Assembly: GCA_903827245.1 (NCBI GenBank)
Contig: CAIKHO010000027.1
Coordinates: 27,221-91,220, forward strand
From: an uncultured Opitutia bacterium
Lineage (GTDB): Bacteria; Verrucomicrobiota; Verrucomicrobiia; Opitutales; Opitutaceae
Length of the DNA: 64,000 nt
Direction: 5' to 3'
In this document: positions 17,611 through 26,853 of the stretch, piece after piece
Numbering within the stretch: position 1 is the first letter of the stretch
Layout: each line of letters opens with the position of its first letter
Made by a program: the position numbers and the translations under genes
Notes under the pieces: generated by a model
Database searches by the model: none
What the model was told of the DNA's origin: nothing
What the model saw: the letters and a program-made list of their open reading frames with translations, nothing else

Positions 17611-17796
17611 ATGAATCCCACCACCCCTTCCCGCCGCGAAATGCTCGACGAGGATCTCCAAATCGTGCGCGTCACACTGTCCGCCATCTCCGCGGATGTG
17701 CGCGGTTTCTCGGTCCGGGCCGCCGACGCCATCCAGGACGCGCTTGTGAACCTCGACTGCGCGCAGGATGAATTTATCCGCATCCGTGAGCAATGA
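17611..17796 (+). CDS. Small protein of unknown function
   Basis: The frame encodes 61 residues with an amphipathic helical pattern (MLDEDLQIVRVTLSAISADV, then RAADAIQDALVNLDCAQDEF). G/C is favoured at third positions, and no other gene occupies this segment. No Shine-Dalgarno sequence is evident. A longer frame on the opposite strand (17467-17916) has an unlikely composition. I rate it as a possible gene only. The gap from 17797 to 18091 after it holds nothing I can identify. Confidence 0.45.
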   Translation: MNPTTPSRREMLDEDLQIVRVTLSAISADVRGFSVRAADAIQDALVNLDCAQDEFIRIREQ

Positions 17797-18091
17797 GCCG
17801 GCGCGCAGTCGGGCGGTGCCGGCCGGCCGGGGTAAAGTCGCGGCCGCCATCAATTGCAGATGCCCCCGGAGTAATACCAACGTCCGCCAGGTTTTATACT
17901 TTAGCCTACTGACCAATGCATCCGAGTGGGCACGGGTGGCCGCCGACCTCCGGGTGGCGGATTCCTAGTGGGACAATCGACTGGGCGGCCGCCGGCGGGT
18001 TCTCGGGATCCACCCAATAAACTTGGCGGGCGACGGGCTAAGCCAGTAGCGCAAAACGCCGGAGAGACGTTTCAGCGGCGGCCGGATGAAT

Positions 18092-18667
18092 TCATGGCAT
18101 TTCCTGTATTTGGATATGCCGGTATTCCATCGCACCGCGGTCCGCCTCGAACCCGATGCCGCCCGTGGCGGGGACTGGCAGCGCGTCTTCCAGTACTTCG
18201 CCATTGCAGGTGCAGTGCGCGGTGCCGTTCTTCACCACGATCACGATTTCGTTCCAATCCTGCGGCTTGTAGAGCTTGAGTTTCTTGTAGGGCCCTGCGA
18301 CGAGGTAGTCGCGGCATTGCAACTGCGGCTTGCGGATGAAAATCCCGCTATCGGCATTAACCTCGGCCCGGAACTCGAGCTTGAGGGTGAAATCCTTGGG
18401 AAACAGGCGGCTGGTCCACAGCTGCTTGACCTCGCGCGGCACATGGGGATTCACGATGAGGATGCCGCTGTCGGCCACGAAGCGCCCGTCGTCGCTCCGG
18501 GTTTTGCCGTCAAAGTTTCCCCCTCCGGGATAACCCCAGCCGGTGAGATCCTTGCCATTGAAAAGGCTGGAGAAACCGGGATCGGGCACGAAATCGTCGG
18601 CCCGGGCCGCCGCGACAAAAACGGCGCAAAGGAACAAGGCGGGAAGGTGATATCGAAGGAGGCGCAT
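18092..18667 (-). CDS. Secreted DUF1080 (3-keto-disaccharide hydrolase-type) protein
   Basis: The 191-residue protein has a signal peptide (MRLLRYHLPALFLCAVFVAAARA) and one DUF1080 jelly-roll domain. It shows the hallmarks FSSLFNGKDLTGWG near 32-45, FTLKLEFRAEVNADSGIFIR near 93-112, DWNEIVIVVKNGTAHCTCNG, then GGIGFEADRGAMEYRHIQI. The family is abundant in Verrucomicrobia and Planctomycetes and includes hydrolases acting on 3-keto-glycosides, probably in the periplasm. It lies 26 bases downstream of the secreted esterase gene on the same strand, so they are probably cotranscribed. Confidence 0.92.
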   Translation of the reverse strand: MRLLRYHLPALFLCAVFVAAARADDFVPDPGFSSLFNGKDLTGWGYPGGGNFDGKTRSDDGRFVADSGILIVNPHVPREVKQLWTSRLFPKDFTLKLEFRAEVNADSGIFIRKPQLQCRDYLVAGPYKKLKLYKPQDWNEIVIVVKNGTAHCTCNGEVLEDALPVPATGGIGFEADRGAMEYRHIQIQEMP

Positions 18668-18693
18668 GTTGTTGTTAAGCTTTCACATTGGGT

Positions 18694-19629
18694 TCAGCCG
18701 TCAAATTCAGGCAGCCAGCCGTGACCGCGCATCCATTCCTCGCAGCGCTTGGGCCATTCCGAGGTCTGCCCAAGGTCCTTGCGCATCCCGAAGCCATGCG
18801 GGCCTTTTTCGTAGAGATGCATTTCCACCGGCACGTGCGCCTTGTGAAGCGCCTCGTAAAACTGGACGCTGTTGGAATCGCTGACGGTCCGGTCCTCTTC
18901 CGTGTGCACGATGAAAGCCGGTGAGGAATCCTTGGTGACCTGCAATTCGGGTGAGAGGTGGTCAAGCAGTTCGGGCGCGGGATTGGCACCCAGCAGGGCA
19001 TGACGCGAGCCTGTGTGCACGTACGGTTCCTTCATGCTGATGACGGCATATAGGAGCACGATGAAATCCGGCCGGGCGCTGACCTTGTCCAGCTCCACCC
19101 CGGTCCGGCCCTCGGGGGCATCGAACAGCGTGCCGGCGCAGGCGGCAAGATGGCCGCCGGCGGAGGCGCCCAGGACGCCGATGCGCGTGGCATTGACGCC
19201 GAACTCCTCGGCGCGCGATCGCACCAGTCGCACTGCCCGCAGCACGTCACGCAGCGGCGCCGGATGACCGTATTCGATGAGCCGGTAACGCAGCACGAAC
19301 GCCGTCACCCCCAGGGTATTGAGCCAGCGGGCGACCGCGGTGCCTTCGTTTTCCAGCGAGAGGTGATCGTAGCCGCCACCGGGGCAGATGATCACCGCTG
19401 TACTGCCCGCCCGCGGCGCGGGCGCAGGAAAGACGGTCAGCGTCGGCTTGTTCACGCTGTAGGCCCGGCCATTTTCAACCCGTTCGGCCGGAATGCCGGC
19501 CTTGAGATCCGGAATGCCTTCCGGCCAGAGATCGATCACCTTGGATTCGGCCGCGGCAACGGCCTGTCCCATCAGGGTCAGGGCGACAAGGGTCAGGGCG
19601 AAGCGAATGGGCGATGTTTTCATGAACAT
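18694..19629 (-). CDS. Secreted alpha/beta-hydrolase, carbohydrate-esterase-like
   Basis: The 311-residue product has a signal peptide ending near VAAAES. An alpha/beta hydrolase fold follows, with the oxyanion segment CPGGGYDHLS, nucleophile Ser in GVLGASAGGHLAA, acid in HTEEDRTVSDSNS and His in GPHGFGMRKD. This layout is typical of xylan/pectin acetylesterase-like lipolytic enzymes. Together with the downstream DUF1080 gene it suggests plant polysaccharide breakdown. The exact substrate is inferred, not shown. Confidence 0.87.
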   Translation of the reverse strand: MFMKTSPIRFALTLVALTLMGQAVAAAESKVIDLWPEGIPDLKAGIPAERVENGRAYSVNKPTLTVFPAPAPRAGSTAVIICPGGGYDHLSLENEGTAVARWLNTLGVTAFVLRYRLIEYGHPAPLRDVLRAVRLVRSRAEEFGVNATRIGVLGASAGGHLAACAGTLFDAPEGRTGVELDKVSARPDFIVLLYAVISMKEPYVHTGSRHALLGANPAPELLDHLSPELQVTKDSSPAFIVHTEEDRTVSDSNSVQFYEALHKAHVPVEMHLYEKGPHGFGMRKDLGQTSEWPKRCEEWMRGHGWLPEFDG

Positions 19630-19786
19630 GACAGACGGGGATTGTGAGCGAAAGTTGTCGGCACGGCAATCATGGGCGCGGTGGGCTCGATATGCATGGG
19701 GCTGATTGCGCGCGAAGGACTAGGGCTGCGGGTCACCTTGAAGGCATGGGAAAATCGCGGCAACGCCCGAAACGCCCGGAGCATTC

Positions 19787-20545
19787 CTAGCCCCGGCCAA
19801 GGTAGGGCATCTGCGTCGCCATGACCGTCAGAAAGGGCACGTTCGCGTCGAGCGGTAGGTTCGCCATGTAGAGAATGGCCCGGGCCACATGCTCCACCGC
19901 AATCGTGGGTTCGGGCGCAGTGGTGCCATTGGCCTGGGGAACCCCTGCCTTCATCCGGCCGGTCAGCGGGGTTTCCGCATTGCCGATGTCGATCTGCCCG
20001 CAGGCGATGTCATGGCGGCGTCCATCCAGTCCGGTCGACTTGGTCAGGCCCGTGATCGCATGCTTGGTGGCGGTATAGGGCGCCGAGTTCGGCCGGGGCA
20101 CATGCGCTGAGATCGAGCCATTGTTGATGATGCGCCCGCCGCGTGGCAGCTGGCTTTTCATGAGCTTGAATGCCTCCTGGGTGCACAGAAAGGCGCCCGT
20201 GAGATTGGTGTCCACGATCTGCCGCCATTTTTCCAGGGGCATTTCGTCCAGCGGCACCCCGGGCGCATTCATCCCGGCATTATTGAACAGCAGGTCGAGC
20301 CGGCCAAAGGCCTCCTTCGTGCGGGCAAAAAGGTTCCGGACGGAAGCCTGATCCGTGATATCGGTGGCCACTGTCAACGAACATGAACCGGCCACGCCTG
20401 CCTCAAGAACGCTGGCGGCGAGCGCCTCCTCCCGGCGGCCCGCCAGCACGACCCGGTAACCATCCTTCAGGAGCGCCACAGCCGCTGCCCGGCCGATTCC
20501 CGAACCAGCGCCCGTCACGATCGCAACTTTTACCGAAGGGTTCAT
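19787..20545 (-). CDS. Short-chain dehydrogenase/reductase
   Basis: The 252-residue cytoplasmic oxidoreductase has the cofactor loop [13 protein letters not shown] (10-22), NNAG and the active-site set NNGSISAH plus YTATK (Y-x-x-x-K). The RR after [12 protein letters not shown] suggests NADP preference, but this is weak. After the active site the segment [20 protein letters not shown] is characteristic of one SDR subgroup found next to sugar-acid genes. An overlapping six-codon frame precedes it. The substrate is unknown. Confidence 0.9.
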   Translation of the reverse strand: MNPSVKVAIVTGAGSGIGRAAAVALLKDGYRVVLAGRREEALAASVLEAGVAGSCSLTVATDITDQASVRNLFARTKEAFGRLDLLFNNAGMNAPGVPLDEMPLEKWRQIVDTNLTGAFLCTQEAFKLMKSQLPRGGRIINNGSISAHVPRPNSAPYTATKHAITGLTKSTGLDGRRHDIACGQIDIGNAETPLTGRMKAGVPQANGTTAPEPTIAVEHVARAILYMANLPLDANVPFLTVMATQMPYLGRG

Positions 20546-20562
20546 ACGTCAGGTTGATCCAT
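20542..20562 (-). other. Six-codon upstream frame overlapping the SDR start
   Basis: On the minus strand ATG at 20562 opens M-D-Q-P-D-V and stops at a TGA that overlaps the SDR start as ATGA. A pyrimidine-rich tract with CTTAATTC lies directly before this first ATG, as it does before the true starts of several other genes here. It may be a leader peptide that couples translation, or the SDR ATG may simply be used directly. Confidence 0.35.
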
Positions 20563-20673
20563 CGGAAAAAAAGAGGAAAGAATTAAGCGGACCGGCGTTT
20601 CTGATCGTGTGCCCACCACTGTAGATCCAAATCGGCTGCTTCCCCTCCCGTCGTATTCCTGCTTTAAACGTCC

Positions 20674-20928
20674 ATGGACACACCCGATGAAGAGGTTTTT
20701 CTGCGCGATCTCGTCAAGGCCTCCCGCCAAAAGCTCCACCATGTAAAGTGGGTCGATCGCGATGGCACCGACCGCCTGACGGTGCTCACGCAGGCCGAAG
20801 TGGTCCGCCTCAACGCCATCGCGCAGCGCGCGGGCACGTCGAAGACCGAGGTCTTGCGCCAAGCGGCGTTCATCCCTGTCAAAAAGGAGCGCCCGGTTGA
20901 ATCGCCGCCACCCACGGTGACCGGCTGA
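20674..20928 (+). CDS. Small protein of unknown function
   Basis: The frame encodes 84 residues, starting MDTPDEEVFLRDLVKAS. It is charged and helical, with a central VLTQAEVVRLNAIAQRAGTSKTEVLRQAA that looks like a ribbon-helix-helix or other small DNA-binding helix pair, followed by a basic/proline-rich tail. The RHH idea is only a resemblance. The antisense frame at 20542-20862 has poor codon use. It converges on the HD-GYP gene with a 12-base gap. Confidence 0.55.
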   Translation: MDTPDEEVFLRDLVKASRQKLHHVKWVDRDGTDRLTVLTQAEVVRLNAIAQRAGTSKTEVLRQAAFIPVKKERPVESPPPTVTG

Positions 20929-20940
20929 AGACGGAGACGG

Positions 20941-22596
20941 TCAGTCCCCCGGATATCCCGGGATCTTGGTCACGTCGACCTCGTCAACCTGCTTGGGATC
21001 CATGAACTGCCCGGCATACCGGAGGTAGATGCGCTCGCGGATGAAGATATCGAAGAGATCGGGATCCACGTGGCCGTTGAGCTTCATCAGGCCGAGAATG
21101 TGCAGTGATTCCGTCAGCGTCTTTCCCGCCTTGTAAGGCCGGTCCTTGGCCGTGAGGGCCTCGAAGATGTCGGCGATGCCCATGATGCGCGCCTGCACGG
21201 ACATTTCATCACGCGTGAGGCCGCGCGGATAACCTTTGCCATCCATCCGCTCGTGATGGCCGCCGGCAAACTCGGGGACATTTTTGAGATGACGGGGCCA
21301 CGGCAGGGCCTCCAGCATCTTGATCGAGACCTCGACGTGGTGGTTGATGACCCGGCGTTCCGCGGTGGTGAGGGTGCCGAAGGGAATGGTCAGGTTTTCA
21401 ATCTCATCGGCGGTGAGGAAGCCGATCTCCTCTCCGCGCCAGTTTTTCCACCGGTATTTGCCTGCGATCGCCAGCACCCGTTCGCGGTCCCCGGGCTTCA
21501 TCGCCTCGCTCCCGACATTGCAGTAGCGCAGAAACCAGCGCTCCTCCTCAAGGCCGCGGAGAAATGTCCGGTGCCCCGCCTCGAGTCGCACCTGGTCCGC
21601 GTCCGTCGCACCGGCCTTGGCCCGCAACAACTCGATCTCGGCATCCCGCTTTATGACTTCAAAGCGGGTCTCGATGAGCTCGATGCGGTCAAAAATAGTC
21701 TGCAGCTTGGTGGCCTTGTCCACCACATGCACCGGCGTGGTGACTTTGCCGCAGTCGTGCAGGAGGGCCGCGATTTGCAGCTCGTACCGGTCGGGGTCGG
21801 TCATTTTCCAGCCGGCCAGCGGGCCGCTCTCGGTCTGGTTCACCGCCTCGGCCAGCAGCATGGTGAGAATGGGGACACGATGACAGTGTCCCCCGGTATA
21901 CGCGGATTTTTCGTCGATCGCCTGGTTAAGCAGCTTGATGAAGGATTCGAACAGGCTCTCGAGCTGAAGGATCAGCAGGCGGTTGGTCAGAGCGACGGCC
22001 GCCTGGGAGGCGAGGGATTCCGCGAGGCGTTCGTCGGTCTCGGTGAACGGGATGATTTCCCCCGTGGCGCGATCCTTCGCATTGATCAGCTGCAGCACAC
22101 CGATGATTTCCCCCTCGTGGTCTTTCATCGGCACCGTGAGGAAGGACTTGGACCGGTACCCCGTGCGGCTGTCGAAGGCCTTCGTGCCGGAAAAATCGAA
22201 CCCCTTCTCCTCGTAGGCGTCGGCCACCGCGACGGTGCAATCCTTCAGCACCGAGTAGGCGGCCACCATCGTGGTGTTCTCCCGGCCATTGGCGTCGCGC
22301 AGGGGAACAGGGGCGAAAGGGATCTGGGTGCCGGTCGTTCCGCCCATCGCGATGCCGAGCGAGTCGGTGCGGAGAATTTCAAAGTGCAGCGTGTCGCGGT
22401 CCGCCGCGTGGCGCCGGTAAAGCGTGCCGCCGTCGGCGTTGGTGATTTTTTTCGCCGCGACCAGGATGGATTCCAGCAGTCGCTCGAGGCTTTTTTCCCG
22501 CGAGAGGGAGATGCCGATCTCGTTGAGCTCCTCGAGGCGACGGAGCAGGTCGCTGTTGGAATTTTGCCCGGGGTCCTGGCTGGCGGTGCGGTCCAT
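20941..22596 (-). CDS. GAF-HD-GYP protein, probable cyclic-di-GMP phosphodiesterase
   Basis: The 551-residue soluble protein has an N-terminal GAF sensor domain (about 30-210, with [13 protein letters not shown] at its end). The HD-GYP domain begins [16 protein letters not shown], has the metal-binding LLHDCGK (H280, D281), then [21 protein letters not shown] (GYP at 455-457) and [16 protein letters not shown]. About 120 residues separate HD from the HHVEV helix, more than in compact HD-GYP proteins. All key residues are present, so it should hydrolyse c-di-GMP. It is divergent from the hybrid kinase gene. Confidence 0.93.
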   Translation of the reverse strand: MDRTASQDPGQNSNSDLLRRLEELNEIGISLSREKSLERLLESILVAAKKITNADGGTLYRRHAADRDTLHFEILRTDSLGIAMGGTTGTQIPFAPVPLRDANGRENTTMVAAYSVLKDCTVAVADAYEEKGFDFSGTKAFDSRTGYRSKSFLTVPMKDHEGEIIGVLQLINAKDRATGEIIPFTETDERLAESLASQAAVALTNRLLILQLESLFESFIKLLNQAIDEKSAYTGGHCHRVPILTMLLAEAVNQTESGPLAGWKMTDPDRYELQIAALLHDCGKVTTPVHVVDKATKLQTIFDRIELIETRFEVIKRDAEIELLRAKAGATDADQVRLEAGHRTFLRGLEEERWFLRYCNVGSEAMKPGDRERVLAIAGKYRWKNWRGEEIGFLTADEIENLTIPFGTLTTAERRVINHHVEVSIKMLEALPWPRHLKNVPEFAGGHHERMDGKGYPRGLTRDEMSVQARIMGIADIFEALTAKDRPYKAGKTLTESLHILGLMKLNGHVDPDLFDIFIRERIYLRYAGQFMDPKQVDEVDVTKIPGYPGD

Positions 22597-22740
22597 GCAG
22601 CGAGACTGGAGGGACGAAGGCGCGGCGGAAAGTATGAATTGAGACCGTTTCAGGACCGCCCAGTCCCGGCTTCCCCATTCCGGCCTTCGGAGAATAAGAT
22701 AGATGCGATCTCACGATGCAGCCTAGAATGCGGCATCCCC

Positions 22741-24600
22741 ATGTTTCGCGCGTTTTCAGCCAGCATCGACCGCCTGGATGCCGTTTACCGCGACCGACCG
22801 TATTTCGTCGGGCGCAAGGCGCGGCTGCTCGGCGCCTTTGACCTGCTCCTGCTGGCGCTCGTCCCGCTGAACATCATCAAGCTGCTCTGGGTGCAGCCGC
22901 CCGCGATCCCGACGCGGCTCGGGCTGAACCTTATGATCGCGGCGAGCGCCCTGTTTTCCCTGCGCGCCCTGATGAAGGGCCGGCTGGAGCTGGCCGGCAA
23001 CGGCATGGCGCTGATCCTGACGATCTCCGCGCACGCCACCGTCTTTCTCACGGGTGTTTACGCCGAACCCCTCGCGGTCGGGATTCAACTGTTCGTGTTT
23101 GACATCCTTTTTCTGCTGCTCGCCGTGGTCTTCGCCTCGCCCCGGATCGCAATTTGCGTGCTGCTCATCGCGATCACGAGCCATGTCGCCTTTTTCTTCG
23201 TGGCCCTGAACCACGAACCGCTCGGGGGATCCCCTGCCTTTGCCGCCGGCACCTTGCTGCGCGATGGACTGCTCACGATCGTTTTCATCTTCATTTTCGG
23301 GATCATCCTTATCCGCATGATCGAGTCCGCGCACCTGCGCAGCGAGACCGCCCTTCGCGAAACCCGGAGCATGAACGAGAACCTGGAGCGGCTCGTGGCG
23401 GCCCGGACCCGGGAGCTCGAGATCGCCAGCCGTCAGGCCGAGGCGGCGTCCCGGGCCAAGAGCGAATTCCTCGCCAACATGAGCCACGAGATCCGAACCC
23501 CGCTTCACGGCATCATTGCATCCTCCGACCTGCTCCTGCGCAGCCCCGGGCTTCCGCCCGAGTCGGGGGAATATGCCCGGCTGATCGCGGACTCCGGCGA
23601 CCTGCTGCTCAACCTCATCGGCGATATCCTGGATTTCTCCAAGATCGAGGCCGGCCAGCTCTCACTGGAGCAACATCCCTTTGAGCTTCTGCCGCTGATC
23701 AACGATACCGTGGCGGTGGCCGCGACCAAGGCCGCGCACGGATCGGTTCAGATCGGCATAGCCGTGGCCCCCGAGCTGTCCGCCTACCTCGAAGGCGACA
23801 GCTACCGCCTCCGGCAGGTCCTGCTCAATCTGGTTTCCAACGCGGTCAAATTCACGCCGGCTGGCGGACGCGTACAGGTCACGGTGTCGGTGGCCGAGCT
23901 GCCGGCGGGCCCCTCCGCGGTCCGGTTCGAGGTCCGCGACAACGGCATCGGCATGGATGCCGCCGCCATGCTGCATATTTTCGAACGATTCGCCCAGGCG
24001 GACTCATCGACCACCCGGCGTTACGGCGGTACCGGCCTTGGGTTGGCCATCAGCTCGCGTCTTGTCGAAATGATGGGCGGACGACTGGAGGTTGAGAGCA
24101 CTCCCGGCAAGGGCTCGGTCTTTCACTTCACGCTTTCGCTCCGGCCGCTCAAGGACGGCAGCGCTTCCACGTCCATGATCGATCCCCTGGAAACCCGCAT
24201 GAAGCTGCGGATCCTGATCGCCGAGGATAACGTCGTGAACCAAAAGATCCTCGCAGCCCAGCTGGCCCGACTGGGGTGCGATTTTGAAATCGCCGCGAAC
24301 GGAGAGGAAGCCCTCGCCGCCCTGGAAAAGGAGCCCACACCCGATGTGATCCTGATGGATTGCCACATGCCGAAGCTGGACGGCTGGGAAACCACGCGGC
24401 GTCTCCGGAGCTGGGTGCGGGATCCTTCCCCACTCCGTCAAAAGGCCGCGGCAATCCCCGTGATCGCGCTCACCGCCGCCGCCATGGCCGAAGAGCGGGT
24501 CCGCTGCATCGACGCCGGCATGAACGATTTCATCTCCAAGCCTGTTAAGCTGCAGGAGCTGCAGCAGGTGCTGGCGCGCTTCATGTCGGCCAGGCCGTGA
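22741..24600 (+). CDS. Membrane hybrid histidine kinase
   Basis: The 619-residue protein has about six membrane helices in residues 25-200 ([20 protein letters not shown] to [15 protein letters not shown]). A coiled coil follows, then the HisKA dimerisation helix with H249 in [12 protein letters not shown]. The ATPase domain has [18 protein letters not shown] and [10 protein letters not shown], and the C-terminal receiver has [13 protein letters not shown]540 in [14 protein letters not shown] and SKPVK. The ATG at 22741 is chosen from the first membrane segment; frames upstream are antisense to the HD-GYP gene. No separate output regulator is next to it. Confidence 0.94.
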   Translation: MFRAFSASIDRLDAVYRDRPYFVGRKARLLGAFDLLLLALVPLNIIKLLWVQPPAIPTRLGLNLMIAASALFSLRALMKGRLELAGNGMALILTISAHATVFLTGVYAEPLAVGIQLFVFDILFLLLAVVFASPRIAICVLLIAITSHVAFFFVALNHEPLGGSPAFAAGTLLRDGLLTIVFIFIFGIILIRMIESAHLRSETALRETRSMNENLERLVAARTRELEIASRQAEAASRAKSEFLANMSHEIRTPLHGIIASSDLLLRSPGLPPESGEYARLIADSGDLLLNLIGDILDFSKIEAGQLSLEQHPFELLPLINDTVAVAATKAAHGSVQIGIAVAPELSAYLEGDSYRLRQVLLNLVSNAVKFTPAGGRVQVTVSVAELPAGPSAVRFEVRDNGIGMDAAAMLHIFERFAQADSSTTRRYGGTGLGLAISSRLVEMMGGRLEVESTPGKGSVFHFTLSLRPLKDGSASTSMIDPLETRMKLRILIAEDNVVNQKILAAQLARLGCDFEIAANGEEALAALEKEPTPDVILMDCHMPKLDGWETTRRLRSWVRDPSPLRQKAAAIPVIALTAAAMAEERVRCIDAGMNDFISKPVKLQELQQVLARFMSARP

Positions 24601-24704
24601 CCGGCGTAAGACATTACGATCAAGATGAACCGGGGACGCTGTCGGTATACCGTGCTGTCCTTCTTAACGCTTCCATCTACAATTTTATCAGCCAGGCTCC
24701 GCGC

Positions 24705-25295
24705 GTGCGTCTCTCCCGCAAGTTTGCCCTGCTTGGTTTGTTGCTTGCGCCAGTGGTCGGGGCAGCCGACGCAGTGACAGACCAGCCTTGGAGCACATCA
24801 GCCTTCAGCATCGAAACCGGGGTGCTTTGGGAGGTGGGCAGCGGCACCCCCTTGGCCTATCGCTTGGTCCCGACGCAATTGTCGTGGAGATCGGCCAAGG
24901 TCTTCGGCCACGAGTTTGACGATGGGTCCATCCTGCTCGTCCGCCATCGGATCACCTTGCTGGGAACCTGGATCGAGAGCGGCCCCGAAACGCATTACAT
25001 CGCGATAGATGGCTCACCCTCCATCGAATGGTGGAATAAAACGGGGACCTGGGCGCTGGTCGGCGGCTCCGGCGGTGGACTGGGTGGACTCGACTCGCGC
25101 GGGGTCAAGGGCGGCCAGGGACAGGATTTCACCTTCAACTGGTTCATCCGCGGTGGAATCGAGCATGTGATCTCCCCCGGACGCAGCCTGAGCGCCGGGA
25201 TCATGTACCAGCATATGTCGAACGGCGGTCAGACCAAACCCAATCCCGGCATCGACGCGCTGGGCTTTGCACTCGGGTACGCGTGGAAGTACTGA
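24705..25295 (+). CDS. PagL-like acyloxyacyl hydrolase (lipid A 3-O-deacylase)
   Basis: The product is a small outer-membrane beta-barrel protein. A GTG start at 24705 gives 196 residues with a good signal peptide (VRLSRKFALLGLLLAPVVGA); an overlapping in-frame start at 24597 would bury it. The C-terminus carries the PagL signature YQHMSNGGQTKPNPGIDALG with catalytic His170 and Ser172, and ends in Trp-Lys-Tyr, typical for a barrel. PagL removes the 3-position acyl chain of lipid A. The gene follows the hybrid kinase by 104 bases (or overlaps it with the longer start), which suggests shared transcription. Confidence 0.78.
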   Translation: MRLSRKFALLGLLLAPVVGAADAVTDQPWSTSAFSIETGVLWEVGSGTPLAYRLVPTQLSWRSAKVFGHEFDDGSILLVRHRITLLGTWIESGPETHYIAIDGSPSIEWWNKTGTWALVGGSGGGLGGLDSRGVKGGQGQDFTFNWFIRGGIEHVISPGRSLSAGIMYQHMSNGGQTKPNPGIDALGFALGYAWKY

Positions 25296-25341
25296 AAGGA
25301 AAGCAGCTGCGCGGCTGCTACGTCGCATTGAATGAATTCGC

Positions 25342-26799
25342 TCATGGCCGGCGGGAACCCTCGGGTGCTCCTGCCTCCGTCGGCCCGGGTTCGCCGGTCG
25401 GATTCATTTTTCCGAGCAGGTCCTGAAATGCGGCGTCCCCGGCCAGCTTCTTGAACGCCGGTTCCGCCTGCACCCGCGGCCGGTCGCCATATCCGGCTTC
25501 GACCGCCTGCTTCAAGGCTGCGAGGGCGCGCTTGCGATCACCATCGAGGGCCCGGGCCCGGGCCAGATCGTAATAAGTCCGCGACTGGCCCGGCCGGAGC
25601 GCCGCCATCATCTCAAGCATGCCCGCGGCCGACGCATATTCTTCCTGCTCGAACGCCACGCGAGTGAGGTCGCGTGCGTTCATGGTGAAGCCCGCGATCT
25701 CGCGACGGGCCATCTGATGTTCGGCCGAGTCCGGCACGCCGTCCGCGGCCTGGCGCAATTGCGCCGCCCGTTTCTGAATGGCGGCGGGCGAACCGTTCAT
25801 GGCCAGCTCATTGAGCTCCTCCCGCTCGCTCTGCTCACGCTTCAGCAGCGCCCGCTCCGACTTCTGCCACTGCTTCACCTCGCGGGAGCTGCCCAGTATT
25901 TTTGCCTCCTGCTCGAATGCGGTGGTGTCCATCAGTCCGTTGAAATCCGCCGTCAGCGCCTGCAGGGCGCGCCATCTCTCCGGTCCCGCTGCCGCAGGCA
26001 GTGTCCCCACCCGCTCCTGCCAGGCCGCCTGAACCATCGGATCATTTTTCGGAACCGTCCCGGCGCGTCTCGCCTGCAACTCCAGCCATTCCACGGCCTC
26101 GCCCAGCAGGGTGGCCGGCGCCCATTCGTGCCCGCCGTTGAAGATCGTCAACCGGTGCGCGGCCTTGCGCTCTTCCAGCAGTTCGTCGAGCTGCTTGAGT
26201 TCAAGCTGGTTGAAATCATCCGTGCCGGACGTGGCAAAAAACGGAAATGCCAGGTGCAGCGGAACACCGTCCGTGGGATCGGGAAAGCCCGCGCTGCACG
26301 CAATCACTCCTTTCGCCAGGCCCAGCAGGGCCAGCTGCGTTGCGACCCGGGCGCCGCCCGACAGGCCGGCCGTATAAACCCGGTCCCGATCCAGACGGAG
26401 GCGGGTGCCCAAATCGGTCGCCATGGCCTGGGCGGCAGTGAGGTTTGCCTCGTAGGGTCCGTTGCGTGAGTTCAGTGAGCCCGCCACAATATAGCCGTAT
26501 TTCTCGGCCGCCGCCTGCAGGCGCTCGACTGGGACGAGGCCCCGGGCGCCAGGATCGAAGCAGAGGATCACCGGCCATTTTCTTTCCGCCGTGTACCCGG
26601 CCGGCACGTAGAGCGCATAACTTTGCGTGGCGTCCGCCCGGCAGACGACCTTGTCGATGATTCGTCCTCTTGCATCCGTCTGCCCGCTTGCCGGGCCAGC
26701 GAGCGCAAGCACGGCAAAACATGCCAGCACCATGCATCGGGCCGGGACACGGCCGGGTGCCCGCAGTCGGGACAGTCCCGATGTGAGGTGGATATTCAC
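25342..26799 (-). CDS. Secreted alpha/beta-hydrolase with C-terminal helical repeats
   Basis: The 485-residue protein has a signal peptide (CFAVLALAGPASGQ). A hydrolase domain of the dienelactone/PHB-depolymerase-like type follows, with LCFDPGARG, nucleophile Ser147 in TAGLSGGARVATQ, acid in TSGTDDFNQ and His in NGGHEWAP. Residues about 260-460 are helical and include a TPR-like stretch (YYDLARARALDGDRKRALAALKQAVEAG, quoted here in two halves of a repeat). It is probably an exported esterase. It is cotranscribed with, and 54 bases downstream of, the CE12 gene. Confidence 0.8.
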   Translation of the reverse strand: MNIHLTSGLSRLRAPGRVPARCMVLACFAVLALAGPASGQTDARGRIIDKVVCRADATQSYALYVPAGYTAERKWPVILCFDPGARGLVPVERLQAAAEKYGYIVAGSLNSRNGPYEANLTAAQAMATDLGTRLRLDRDRVYTAGLSGGARVATQLALLGLAKGVIACSAGFPDPTDGVPLHLAFPFFATSGTDDFNQLELKQLDELLEERKAAHRLTIFNGGHEWAPATLLGEAVEWLELQARRAGTVPKNDPMVQAAWQERVGTLPAAAGPERWRALQALTADFNGLMDTTAFEQEAKILGSSREVKQWQKSERALLKREQSEREELNELAMNGSPAAIQKRAAQLRQAADGVPDSAEHQMARREIAGFTMNARDLTRVAFEQEEYASAAGMLEMMAALRPGQSRTYYDLARARALDGDRKRALAALKQAVEAGYGDRPRVQAEPAFKKLAGDAAFQDLLGKMNPTGEPGPTEAGAPEGSRRP

Positions 26800-26853
26800 G
26801 GCGGGATCAGGCCCAGACTTGCGCTCAATTTGGCGCGATCGGTTTTGGCCGCG

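Noticed and set aside
21253..22740. Long in-frame extension upstream of the hybrid kinase
   Set aside because: The extension is antisense to the HD-GYP gene; the kinase starts with its first membrane segment at 22741.
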